Part shown: piece by piece, positions 51,917-60,333 of the stretch
How positions within the stretch are numbered: position 1 is the stretch's first letter
Layout: each line of letters starts with the position of its first letter
Source of the DNA: Roseitranquillus sediminis
Lineage (GTDB): Bacteria > Pseudomonadota > Alphaproteobacteria > Rhodobacterales > Rhodobacteraceae
Length of the DNA stretch: 64,000 nucleotides
Reading direction: 5' to 3'
Assembly: GCF_016918935.1 (NCBI RefSeq)
Contig: NZ_JAFFOB010000018.1
Location: 259,915-323,914 of the forward strand
Program-made: the position numbers and the translations under genes
The notes under the pieces: model-generated
Databases searched by the model: none
Told to the model about the DNA's origin: nothing
Seen by the model: the letters and a program-made list of their open reading frames with translations, nothing else

Positions 51917-53182
51917 TCATTCTTGAAAGCCTCGGCACCTACTTGCGTGCTCGAGGTCGCCGAGTTGATCGAGCCGTTCGACCGGATCAGTACCGGGCAT
52001 GTAGATGGCGGGCAACTCGCCTACCAGCAAAGCGGCATCGAGCCGGTCGGATGACGTCTCGTTGATCTTCACCAGGTAGAGCGACTGCCGCATCTGGTGA
52101 TCCCACGGCCTGAACGACGCCCCGATCCCCTTCCAGAGATCGAAGATTGTGTTCTCGGCACCCAGATACGCCGCGACATCCTCGGGCTCGGCCGAGCCGC
52201 CCATGACGATTGCCTCGTAGAGGATCTTGACCGCCTGAAATCCGGCCCAGGCGCCCGCCTCCATCGGTTCGCCCCAACGCTGAAGATACCGGGCGTTCAG
52301 CTCCCGCGCGCCGTAGGCATCGAGCGTCGGCTCCCAGGAGGTGGCGCGAAAGCCGCTGCCGAGCCCCGGGGCGGCATTGCGCGAGGCATCGAAGAAGGCC
52401 CTCGTCTGTGCCGCAGGATACGGGAAGCCGGTGGTCATCACCTCGACGCCCGCGGCATCGAGACTCGACAGAGCTTCCAGCTGATCCGGGGCCGGGAGCA
52501 GCAGCATGATGAGGTCCGCTCCCGATGCTGCGATCTCTCCCGCCAGCGCGCCGTAGTCGGTCGCGCTCTCCCACACGGAGCTGCCAACTTCCCGCGCCGC
52601 GAAGTGTCTCTCCTCGAGGGCGCTGACGAGCCGCTCGTGCTGATCCTGCGCTTCGCTCGAGTCATTGCGGACGATGAACCACCGCCGAAAGCCGGATCGC
52701 ACGAACCAGCCAGCGAGGGCATCGATGTACATCGCCGCGCTCGGGGCGAGGTGGAACGTCATCGCACCGCACTCGTCGGCCCTGAGGAGATCGCTCGTCG
52801 CGGCGACGTTGACGAATGGCACTCCGCTCTCCTCGGCCCAAGCGCTCAGTTCGCCAGCATCTCCGCGACCGATCCCGCCAACCACCGCGGCAACGCCATG
52901 TTCCTGCCGAAGCCGTGCGGCGGTCTCCCGCGCAGCAGGCGAATGTTCGACCACGACCTGGAAGTCGATTCCGAACAGGGAGGCGTTCATCGAGAACTCT
53001 TCGGCCGCCATTACCGCACCCTGTTCAACGTCTTCGACGAGAGCCGCACGCAGACTCTCGTCTTGGCCGACTTCGGGCAGGATCACGCCGACAACGCCGC
53101 GCACCGCAACATCTTCCTGCGCCTGAACGGCTGGTACCAGCATGCAGAGGATCAGAAGAGCACGGCCGAGGCCGTTGGTCAT
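51917..53182 (-). CDS. PQQ-associated ABC transporter substrate-binding protein, copy 2
   Basis: A 421-residue protein paralogous to the 46703 product. Shared landmarks are VVGGIGRGDAGELSAWAEE, VPFVNVAATSDLLRADEC, FHLAPSAAMYIDALAG and FRPWDHQMRQSLYLVKINE. ATG 53182 gives a compact signal peptide (TNGLGRALLILCMLVPAVQA); a TTG at 53206 with AGGA eight bases upstream is an in-frame alternative eight codons longer. It is the first gene of the run reading into the propeller, 93 bp away. Two copies of one binding-protein family for a single ATPase/permease pair suggest two ligands or two conditions. Confidence 0.85.
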   Translation of the reverse strand: MTNGLGRALLILCMLVPAVQAQEDVAVRGVVGVILPEVGQDESLRAALVEDVEQGAVMAAEEFSMNASLFGIDFQVVVEHSPAARETAARLRQEHGVAAVVGGIGRGDAGELSAWAEESGVPFVNVAATSDLLRADECGAMTFHLAPSAAMYIDALAGWFVRSGFRRWFIVRNDSSEAQDQHERLVSALEERHFAAREVGSSVWESATDYGALAGEIAASGADLIMLLLPAPDQLEALSSLDAAGVEVMTTGFPYPAAQTRAFFDASRNAAPGLGSGFRATSWEPTLDAYGARELNARYLQRWGEPMEAGAWAGFQAVKILYEAIVMGGSAEPEDVAAYLGAENTIFDLWKGIGASFRPWDHQMRQSLYLVKINETSSDRLDAALLVGELPAIYMPGTDPVERLDQLGDLEHASRCRGFQE

Positions 53183-53339
53183 CCCGGAGAGCAGCCCCGA
53201 GATCAAGGTTTCAGTCCTGTAGAGGAATCCAAAGTTCTTCCCGGCATGGTCGTTAGAAGTACCGAAGGAGGATCACCTTCGGCACTTCACTACGTCAAGA
53301 GCCGAGTTGTCGCGCACCTCCGTGCGCTGCGGCAGATGA

Positions 53340-53651
53340 TTAGCCCGGATTGTCCATGGCGTTCTGGAACGCCTCCATCGCGGTCATCTCGGGGGCGACC
53401 TCGCAATCGGTCGTCATTGTTGCCAGGTGCATCGCCTGGGTCTGATCATCGGCTTCCTGCTCGCTCATGCCGATCTCGGTCGCCAGCGCCTCCATCGCCT
53501 GCGTCCGCCCCTCCTCGTCAAGTTCGTTGAATTGCGCGCAGGTCATTTCGAGGTCGAATGCCTCGCCCTCCTGCTGCTCCTGTGCCATCGCAGCTATGGG
53601 AAGCTGCACAGCGATCAGGGCCCCGACGAGCGTTGTGGATATGTAAGACAT
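53340..53651 (-). CDS. Small HdeA-like periplasmic protein
   Basis: A 103-residue protein with a signal peptide (MSYISTTLVGALIAVQLPIA, cleavage near AMAQ). The mature part is short, helical and acidic with two cysteines (EMTCAQFNELDEEGRTQAMEAL and MTTDCEVAP), matching the size and cysteine layout of HdeA/HdeB acid-stress chaperone-like proteins. Such a protein would suit a periplasm acidified by sugar and alcohol oxidation. A GGAGGA site precedes ATG 53651. The assignment is by pattern and is tentative. Confidence 0.65.
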   Translation of the reverse strand: MSYISTTLVGALIAVQLPIAAMAQEQQEGEAFDLEMTCAQFNELDEEGRTQAMEALATEIGMSEQEADDQTQAMHLATMTTDCEVAPEMTAMEAFQNAMDNPG

Positions 53652-53949
53652 GTTGGGTCCTCCTCCTCTGACCCAGCGTCAACTCCTCCCGTTCACTTTG
53701 GTTGCAGTTCGATCTGACGCCGAGCGCCGCTGCGCTCATATCCAGACAGTGCTGCGCCTCGGTCGAGATCGGTGCGCCGGCTCGAGGACGTGCATTGGCG
53801 GCCGGCCTCGGGACTTGCCGGGCACCTCGCCAGAAGGTGCGCGAAGAGAGGGTTCCCCCGGAGAGGCTTGCCTGCCCCGGGAGAACGCGATCACCGGGAA
53901 TGTCCCGGCTGGCACAGAAGTAGTCAGAGCGCTTGATTTCGCGACGGTC
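53652..53949. other. Intergenic region upstream of the HdeA-like gene
   Basis: I see no gene, strong hairpin or repeat in this 298-bp gap. It should carry the promoter of the HdeA-like gene near 53660-53720 and the end of the propeller transcript from the other side. Confidence 0.4.
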
Positions 53950-54948
53950 TCAGTTGCCGCCGGAGGCTTCGAGAGGCACCAGCGCCAGGGCGTTGTTCGG
54001 GTTCATCGGGATGGCGAGTTGGTTCGCACCGGCGTCGTAGCACATGGAGGCTGCGCTGGGGATTCCGACGGCGATCAGTTCGGCTTCACCATCGGGCGGG
54101 ATGCGCGATACGCCGCCCCGCCGGACGCTGCTCACGTACTTGGTCCCGTCCGGCATGATGACGAGGCCATCACTGCCGGGCTGCGCCGCCTTTTCGGTGT
54201 TCAGCAGTTCGCCCTCCGGCGAGTAGGTCAGTACGTCGTCGCTCTCGATATTGACCACCACCACGTTGCCGTCGCCGTCGAATGCGACCCCGTTCGGCCG
54301 AGCAAGGGGCGCGCCCTCGACGATGATCGTCGCCTCGCCCTCGGGCGTGATGCGGTAGAGCCGCCAGCTGGTGGGGTCGGCATCCGGGCCGCTATCGCCG
54401 CTCTGGCTGGCGTAGACGGTTCCATCCTCGGCAACCTCGATATCGTTGAGCCAAGGCGAACCCTCGACGCGCATCTCGCCCGCCGGTGCCCCGCTCTCGA
54501 GGTCGAACATGCGTATCACCGCCACCGTCGGCTCATCCTCGGAGGTGCCGCCGTCGCGGTCGGCCACGTAGAGCATGCCGCCTCCGATGTCGCTGCCGAG
54601 CGGATCGTTCAGCACCAGCCCGTCGCGACTGGCGCCAATCCATTTTGCGGTGTGTACCGAGCCGTCGTGATTGATGAGCGAGACGAAGCCGTCGTTCGGG
54701 ATCTGCGCCTGGCCGGCGCCGCGGTTGACCACGATGATCAGGTCGCGGCCCTCGTCGTAGCTGCAGCTCTCGGCGAAGATGAACGAGCCGAAGACCTTGA
54801 CGTTGTCCGACATCGCGGTCGTCTCGCCGTCGGTTGTAACGCCAAGCGGCTCGCCGGCGACGAACCCGCCCTCTGCCGGTGCCTGCTGCGCAGTGCCAGC
54901 GGAGGCGGCAAGCGCAAGTATGGTGGTGGTAACAAGAAGCTGTCGCAT
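53950..54948 (-). CDS. SMP-30/gluconolactonase-like periplasmic beta-propeller
   Basis: A 332-residue exported protein with a GGGAGGA site, ATG 54948 and signal peptide (MRQLLVTTTILALAASAGTA). Propeller strands and metal-type positions follow the SMP-30/strictosidine-synthase-like pattern: IFAESCSYDEGRDLIIVVN, GSPWLNDIEVAEDGTVYASQ, ARPNGVAFDGDGNVVVVN and GSDGLVIMPDGTKYVSS. SMP-30 enzymes hydrolyse sugar lactones, and a periplasmic lactonase would fit downstream of the PQQ sugar dehydrogenase at 38989. Non-enzymatic propellers of this class also exist. Confidence 0.78.
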   Translation of the reverse strand: MRQLLVTTTILALAASAGTAQQAPAEGGFVAGEPLGVTTDGETTAMSDNVKVFGSFIFAESCSYDEGRDLIIVVNRGAGQAQIPNDGFVSLINHDGSVHTAKWIGASRDGLVLNDPLGSDIGGGMLYVADRDGGTSEDEPTVAVIRMFDLESGAPAGEMRVEGSPWLNDIEVAEDGTVYASQSGDSGPDADPTSWRLYRITPEGEATIIVEGAPLARPNGVAFDGDGNVVVVNIESDDVLTYSPEGELLNTEKAAQPGSDGLVIMPDGTKYVSSVRRGGVSRIPPDGEAELIAVGIPSAASMCYDAGANQLAIPMNPNNALALVPLEASGGN

Positions 54949-55293
54949 GTGGTCCTCCCAAAGTGCGCATCGCTGCGGGCCCGGTGCGCCGGCAGCAGCT
55001 GCGTGTGTGCCTGTACGTGGCTCGATCACACTAGAGGGCTTGCGATCTGACTCCAGATGTTTCTCGCCCACGACGTGCATCGGTCGAGGCGGCATACACG
55101 CGGTATCGGGGTCAATGGGCGAAACCACGCCGACTGGGGATGCGGCGCGAGCGACCTGTTATACGTTTGCATTCAGCTGGATATCCGGCATTGTCGCGGT
55201 GATGAAGAGGATCGGCTGCCTCGATGTGGAGAGGCCGAGCATTTGTTCCCTCCGCACGGGCCTCGCCCAGCCAAACACGTGGAGACCGCATGA
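54949..55293. other. Divergent intergenic region, SMP-30-like and thioesterase genes
   Basis: This 345-bp region must carry promoters for both genes. It has an AT-richer patch near 55155-55185, but I see no clear operator palindrome. No small gene is evident. Confidence 0.4.
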
Positions 55294-55743
55294 ATGACTG
55301 ACGCCGCCCATAAAAGTGAAAGCCCGTTCCTCGACCTTCTCGGCACACGAGTGGAGGAGTGGCGCGACGGCTTCGCACGGATTTCCCTGGAAGTGCAGCC
55401 GCATCACCTCAACCGCGCAGGAGTGGTGCACGGCGGGGTCCTCGCCACGCTCCTCGACCACGGCGCCGGCTTCTGCGGGCTCTACTGCACGGTGCCGGGC
55501 AATCGGCGCTATGGTGTAACCCTGTCGCTTACCTGCAATTTCGTGGCGCAGACGCGCGCAGGGGTTCTGACCGTCACCGGAAGGCGGAAGTTTGCCGGGC
55601 GGAAGATCTACTTTGCCGACACCGAGGTCCATTCCGAGGACGGTACGCTCGTGGCGAGCGGCACCAGCGTCCACCGCTTCCGAAGCGGCAGCGAGGCGCC
55701 GGAGGGAGTCGCTCCCAAAGCGCCGGGCGGGGCTGCGGGGTGA
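55294..55743 (+). CDS. PaaI-type hotdog thioesterase
   Basis: A 149-residue hotdog-fold protein of the PaaI/YdiI type. The family segment HHLNRAGVVHGGVLATLLDHGAG contains the HGG motif at the start of the central helix, and GVTLSLTCNFVAQTRAG and FADTEVHSEDGTLVASGTSVHRF follow. Such enzymes hydrolyse acyl- or aryl-CoA thioesters in the cytoplasm. A GTGGAGA ribosome site precedes ATG 55294. The AbrB-family gene follows after 38 bp in the same direction. Confidence 0.87.
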   Translation: MTDAAHKSESPFLDLLGTRVEEWRDGFARISLEVQPHHLNRAGVVHGGVLATLLDHGAGFCGLYCTVPGNRRYGVTLSLTCNFVAQTRAGVLTVTGRRKFAGRKIYFADTEVHSEDGTLVASGTSVHRFRSGSEAPEGVAPKAPGGAAG

Positions 55744-55781
55744 CTCTCCGCAACTGCCGGCGCAGGACGGAATTGGAATGA

Positions 55782-56828
55782 GTGCGAGCCGCAGGTAATG
55801 TCGCCGCCGCATTCGCGGTGGGGGCGCTTGGCGGCAGCGCGTTCTGGCTCGCCGGGCTTCCCCTGCCATGGATGCTGGGCTCTCTGACAGCCTCCGCCAT
55901 TGTCGCCGTGAACGGTCGGCCATGGCTGATGCCTGTCGCGATCAGAGATCTCGCGCGTCCGGTCATCGGTCTGCTCGCGGGCAGCGCCTTCACGCCGGCC
56001 GTCATGGCCAGCCTGCCGCTCTGGTGGCCGGCGCTGCTGCTCGTCCTTTGCTTCACCCTCGCCTCGCTCGGCGCGGGGTATTTCTACTTCACGAGGTTCG
56101 CCAAGCTTGATCGGGCGACCGCGTTCTTCGCTTCGTCGCCCGGAGGACTGGCCGAACTCACCTTGCTCGGCGGGACACTGGGCGGGGATGTTCGAGGTCT
56201 CGTCATGGTGCATGCGCTGCGGATCGTTGTCGTGGTGACGTTGCTGCCCCTGATGGTCCAGACGCTCCTCGGTCAGGACCTGTCAGGCTCTGCCGCCCCG
56301 GCAAGGCCTAATCAAGACGGCGCCCTGTTCGACTGGCTGGTCCTCGGGGCATGCGGCGTTGCGGGATACATCCTGGCCAGGCGCGTCCGGGTCCCGGGCG
56401 GCGTCATGGTGACGACGCTGGTATTCAGCGCGCTCGTGCACGGGCTGGGGGTGACGGAGATGTCGCCACCTGCCTGGATCGTCTCCCTGGTGCTGGTGGT
56501 GATCGGCGCGTCCACCGGCGCACGATTCGTCGGCATCCGCTGGCGCGAGGTCGGAGGCCTGCTGACGCACGGCCTGATCTGGACCGCAATCCTGCTCGGC
56601 CTGTCTCTGTCGTTGGCGGCGGCGGGCATGCTTCTGACCGATCAGCCGTATTTGGCCCTCGTTCTGGCGTTCAGTCCCGGCGGAACCGCGGAGATGACCA
56701 TTATCGCCTATGCTATCGGCGTCGAGGCCGCCTTCGTCATCGCCTGCCAGGTCAGCCGCATCTTCATGGTCTACACAATCGCGCCGCTGCTGTTCCCGGT
56801 GCTGCGCCGGTCGGACGGCGCACTCTAG
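55782..56828 (+). CDS. AbrB-family integral membrane protein
   Basis: A 348-residue polytopic membrane protein of the AbrB family (not the transition-state regulator), with about nine to ten helices in two similar halves: each half has the motif LPWMLGSLTAS or VPGGVMVTTLV, and each contains an SPGG loop (ASSPGGLAELTLL and AFSPGGTAEMTII). The GTG 55782 start is the best available after the thioesterase gene. The family has been annotated as ammonia-monooxygenase-like or transport-related without firm function. The gene converges with the TctA-TctB fusion gene, with one base between them. Confidence 0.82.
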   Translation: MRAAGNVAAAFAVGALGGSAFWLAGLPLPWMLGSLTASAIVAVNGRPWLMPVAIRDLARPVIGLLAGSAFTPAVMASLPLWWPALLLVLCFTLASLGAGYFYFTRFAKLDRATAFFASSPGGLAELTLLGGTLGGDVRGLVMVHALRIVVVVTLLPLMVQTLLGQDLSGSAAPARPNQDGALFDWLVLGACGVAGYILARRVRVPGGVMVTTLVFSALVHGLGVTEMSPPAWIVSLVLVVIGASTGARFVGIRWREVGGLLTHGLIWTAILLGLSLSLAAAGMLLTDQPYLALVLAFSPGGTAEMTIIAYAIGVEAAFVIACQVSRIFMVYTIAPLLFPVLRRSDGAL

Positions 56829-56829
56829 C

Positions 56830-58794
56830 TCAGGCCATCCACCAGGGCAGGTCGATGAAGCGGTCGATCAGGCCGTTCGGATAGTCGAGGATCAGGAAGT
56901 AGGAGAGTGTCAGCAGCACGCCCGTGCTGAAGATCGCCAGCGCCGCCGTCAGCCAGAATGGCGCGTCGGTCTTCGCGCGGGTAAAGACGATCACGAAGGC
57001 CGCGGCGCCGAGCGGGAAGCCCACCAGCCCGACGAGACAGAGAAAGCCGACGAGCCAGATCAGGTAGTGCAGGTTTCCCCGCGCATATTCGTCCTGGCCC
57101 TCGTCGTCCTGCAGCGCGGGTCCGACTGTCCGCTGCATCGCTTGTGTACGAAGCACCATGAGGAGGATCGCGAGCGTGATCAGGCCTGCCGTGAGCGGAA
57201 AGATCCGCCCGAGGTAGCTCGTCTGAAGCGCCTCGGCGATCACCGCGAGCGTGAAGGCGATCAGCGCTCCGGTGAAGACGAGCTGCGGGAGGCGCGCGAC
57301 CAGCGGAGGCGCCGGCTCAGCCGCCTTTGTGGAATCGGGTCGCGGCCGGCTGCGCCAGGCCACGAGGATTGAGAGGACCGTAAGCGCAATGATGACGAGC
57401 ACGATCGGGCGCTCGAGGAACGAGAAGCCATAGACCTGCGCCACGCGGTAGAACGAGCTCTCGAGCCCCGTCGACAGAACGAAGCCGATCAGGAGCGCGG
57501 GGCGCGGCCAGCCGAAGCGCTTCATGTAGATGCCGACAATGCCGATCCCGAGAAGCGCGAAGAAATCTGCCCAGCCGCGCGTAGCCTGAAACGCGCCGAA
57601 GAAGATGATGACGATCATCACCGGCCCGATCAGCGCGTAAGGAATGGTGGTTAGCCGCGCCACCGGATTGGCGATGAGAAAGCAGAGCCCCGCGCCGGCG
57701 ACATTGGCTATGGCCAGCGACCAGATGATGGTGAAGGTGAGATCCGCATTGCTGGATATCATGCTCGGTCCGGGCTGGATGCCGATCATGATGAAGCCAC
57801 CGACCAGGATCGCCATGCTGCCGGACCCCGGGATGCCGAAGAGTAGCGTCGGGATCATCGCGCCGCCGGTAATGGCATTGTTGGCCGATTCCGGCGCGAT
57901 CACGCCGCGAATGTCGCCCTTGCCGAACCGGCTCTTGTCGCGGCTCGACTGCACGACGTGGCCATAGGTGATCCAATCTGCGACGGAGCCGCCAAGGCCG
58001 GGCAGCGCGCCGAGGATGCAGCCCAGGATCGAGCAACGGATCACGATCCACCGGTGCCGGATCGTATCTCGAAGCCCCTCCATCCAGCCGCTGCCCAGCC
58101 GGCCGCTCTCGGAGATCGTCCCGTGCCGGCGCAGCAGCTCGACGATCTCCGGTAGCGCGAAGAGCCCGAGGCCGACGATCACCAGGGCGAAGCCGTCGCC
58201 GAGGTAGACCGTGCCGAAGTGCAGGCGGAACTCACCCGTCGCCGGGGCGCCCCCGATGGTGCCGACCAGCAGGCCGACACCGGCGGCCGCGACGCCCTTG
58301 AGCGGGCTGGCCCCGGTCAGCATGCCGACCATCGAGAGCGCGAAGATCGTCAGCATCATCAGTTCGCCGAACCCCATCGCGAGTATGATCGGTTGCGCAC
58401 CGAAGACGGCTACGGTCAGTACCAGCGAGCCGATGAGTCCGCCGATCATCGAAGCGCTGAAGGCCGCGGCGAGGGCACGCGCCGCCTCGCCCTGCTTCGA
58501 CAGCGGAAACCCGTCCAGCACCGTGGCCTGTGCCGAGGCCGTGCCCGGAATGCCCATCAAGATTGCGGGAAAGGAGTCGGAGGTGTGCATCGGCGCAAGG
58601 ATGCCTACCATCATCGCCAGCGCCAACGACGGGTCCATCCCGAAGGTGAAGGGCAGGATGAGCGACAGCCCGGCGATGCCGCCCAGTCCCGGCAGGATGC
58701 CCACCGTCAGGCCCATGACCACACCGAGGCCCAGCATTCCGAGATGCGACAGCGTCAGGAGGTTGAAGAGTGCGGGAATCAGCGCGTCGATCAT
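56830..58794 (-). CDS. Tripartite tricarboxylate transporter, TctA-TctB fusion
   Basis: A 654-residue membrane protein. Residues 1-500 form a TctA unit with GLTVGILPGLGGIAGLSL, PGTASAQATVLDGFPL and the repeated counterpart LGALPGLGGSVADWITYG and ESANNAITGGAMIPTLLFGIPGS. A Pro-rich linker (RPRPDSTKAAEPAPP) joins it to about 150 residues with four membrane helices of TctB character. TctA (about 500 residues) and TctB (about 150) are normally separate genes, so this is a fusion. It is downstream of the TctC-like gene on the minus strand, separated by a perfect hairpin. The substrate is probably a carboxylate, not further defined. Confidence 0.88.
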   Translation of the reverse strand: MIDALIPALFNLLTLSHLGMLGLGVVMGLTVGILPGLGGIAGLSLILPFTFGMDPSLALAMMVGILAPMHTSDSFPAILMGIPGTASAQATVLDGFPLSKQGEAARALAAAFSASMIGGLIGSLVLTVAVFGAQPIILAMGFGELMMLTIFALSMVGMLTGASPLKGVAAAGVGLLVGTIGGAPATGEFRLHFGTVYLGDGFALVIVGLGLFALPEIVELLRRHGTISESGRLGSGWMEGLRDTIRHRWIVIRCSILGCILGALPGLGGSVADWITYGHVVQSSRDKSRFGKGDIRGVIAPESANNAITGGAMIPTLLFGIPGSGSMAILVGGFIMIGIQPGPSMISSNADLTFTIIWSLAIANVAGAGLCFLIANPVARLTTIPYALIGPVMIVIIFFGAFQATRGWADFFALLGIGIVGIYMKRFGWPRPALLIGFVLSTGLESSFYRVAQVYGFSFLERPIVLVIIALTVLSILVAWRSRPRPDSTKAAEPAPPLVARLPQLVFTGALIAFTLAVIAEALQTSYLGRIFPLTAGLITLAILLMVLRTQAMQRTVGPALQDDEGQDEYARGNLHYLIWLVGFLCLVGLVGFPLGAAAFVIVFTRAKTDAPFWLTAALAIFSTGVLLTLSYFLILDYPNGLIDRFIDLPWWMA

Positions 58795-58877
58795 GAGGAT
58801 CCGGTGGTCTTGGCATTGAGAGTGGCACGTTCAACGGCCGGGCGGAGCCGGCGCCGGTCACGTCCGAACGCGTCGGT

Positions 58878-58906
58878 GAGGCGCCGGCGGAGATCGCCGG
58901 CGCCTC
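58878..58906 (-). terminator. Perfect GC-rich hairpin between TctC-like and TctA-TctB genes
   Basis: A perfect 12-bp stem, GAGGCGCCGGCG at 58878-58889 and its complement at 58895-58906, with loop GAGAT. It lies immediately after the binding-protein stop at 58913, as in the two ABC operons at 5202 and 18263. Confidence 0.7.
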
Positions 58907-58912
58907 CCTGCA

Positions 58913-60016
58913 TCACATCTGGATGTCGTACTTCTCGTTCAGCCAATCGACGACCCACTGGCGCGCCTCGTCGCTGATCGTCGTGGCGTTGCGCAGGCTC
59001 TCGCGCGCCGCCTCTCCAGTAAGCTGCGGGTAATCGCCGATGTAGGCCCCCGACTCCTCCTGGAACGCGGGATCGTTCACCAGAGCCTCCGCGGCGGCGT
59101 CGTAGGCCGCAATCACCTCGTCCGAGGCGCCGGACGGCAGGACCATCGCCTTGGAACTCATCACGCCCATGTAGAAAAGCGACTTCCAGGCATCGAAAGC
59201 CGGGCCCGACGGCGGCTCGCCATGTACGGTCTCGTAAGCCTCGACGAAGCTCGGCAGGTCGGGGAAGTTCGGGTCCCGCTCGATCTCGCCGGCCTCGTTG
59301 GCATAACCGAAGGCGAAGAGCGGCACGGCGGTGCCAGCGTCAACCAGCGGTTGCGCCATCTGGATGTAGGCCGAGGCCACGTCGGCGTTGGCAGTGAACT
59401 CGCCGCGCTCGAACGCCAGATGCTGGTCGCCGCCCATTGTCCCGAAGATTGGATTGATTTCCACGCCAAGCAGGTCGAGCGACAGCAGGCTCGGTAGGTC
59501 GCTCCCGGTGGGACTCTGCACACCCATGATCAGCTCGCCGTCGTAGCTCGCAAGATCCTCGATCGACTCGATGCCCGTCTTCTCGTGGACGTAGATCACC
59601 CGGCCCATCGGCGAGGCGAGAAACGCGTTCCAGTCCTTGGCGTCGAACTCGATGCGCGGATCGTCCGGCGTCATCGCGTAGGTGAGCGTCGTCGAGGTCG
59701 AAGCTACTGCGATGTGTGTGCCGTCGGTCTCGGCGTTCTGCGCGAACCAGTTGGCGCCGTTGACGGACCCGCCACCGGGAATGTTGCGCACGACGATGGT
59801 AGGTTCGCCGGCGAGCTTCGGCGCAAGTCTCTGCACCATGTAGCGCGAATAGGTGTCCGCTCCGCCGCCTTCGCCGAAAGGCACGATGGTCTCCACCCGC
59901 TTCCCCTCGAACGAGAGGCCTTCCTGGGCGGAGACCGTGTCCGCCGCGGCGGCCAAGACCGTCGCGGTCGCCACCGTGGCGACCAAACTGGATGCGATGT
60001 TGCCGTGTCGTGTCAT
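58913..60016 (-). CDS. Tripartite tricarboxylate transporter binding protein, TctC/Bug-like
   Basis: A 367-residue periplasmic protein with a GGGAGGAA site and a signal peptide (cleavage near TVSAQEG). The Bug-family start KRVETIVPFGEGGGADTYSRYM is followed by NIPGGGSVNGANWFAQ; IMGVQSPTGSDLPSLLSLDLLGVE is also typical. At 367 residues it is somewhat longer than the usual 320-330. It feeds the TctA-TctB fusion and diverges from a second tripartite system at 60334. Confidence 0.88.
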   Translation of the reverse strand: MTRHGNIASSLVATVATATVLAAAADTVSAQEGLSFEGKRVETIVPFGEGGGADTYSRYMVQRLAPKLAGEPTIVVRNIPGGGSVNGANWFAQNAETDGTHIAVASTSTTLTYAMTPDDPRIEFDAKDWNAFLASPMGRVIYVHEKTGIESIEDLASYDGELIMGVQSPTGSDLPSLLSLDLLGVEINPIFGTMGGDQHLAFERGEFTANADVASAYIQMAQPLVDAGTAVPLFAFGYANEAGEIERDPNFPDLPSFVEAYETVHGEPPSGPAFDAWKSLFYMGVMSSKAMVLPSGASDEVIAAYDAAAEALVNDPAFQEESGAYIGDYPQLTGEAARESLRNATTISDEARQWVVDWLNEKYDIQM

Positions 60017-60333
60017 GAAGTTCCTCCCTTTGGATGTGGGCTTCGGTCCGAACGACCGTTTCCGCTCACTCTATACGCTGTTGGCACACAGCTGTATGCG
60101 GAAGGATATCGGCATATTCTTGCGCTGCATAGCTCTGCTTCCCGCTTTTAGGCATTCCTTCCGCGCCAAATATTTCCAAAAGCTTCTACGTGCCGCCATG
60201 CGTCCCGGAACCTTGCGCCATCGAATCCTTGCCTGCACTGTGCGCGCTGGAATACAAGAATATCCATGAGAGCACGGACCGGAAACGGCGCTCCCGAAGA
60301 GGACGCTCTCGCGACACAGTGGAGGAAATTCAG
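60017..60333. promoter_or_regulatory. Divergent promoter region between two tripartite transporters
   Basis: This 317-bp region is clearly more AT-rich than the flanks. It holds a 16-bp near-palindrome GCACACAGCTGTATGC (60084-60099, one mismatched pair) and the inverted pair ATATTCTTG (60114-60122)/CAAGAATAT (60255-60263). Both transporters probably start here. The right end carries the GGAGG ribosome site of the 60334 gene. Confidence 0.5.

Noticed and set aside
60114-60263. Inverted pair ATATTCTTG and CAAGAATAT 133 bp apart
   Set aside because: Nine-base matches in an AT-rich 317-bp region can arise by chance and the spacing is large for an operator; noted only in the region description.
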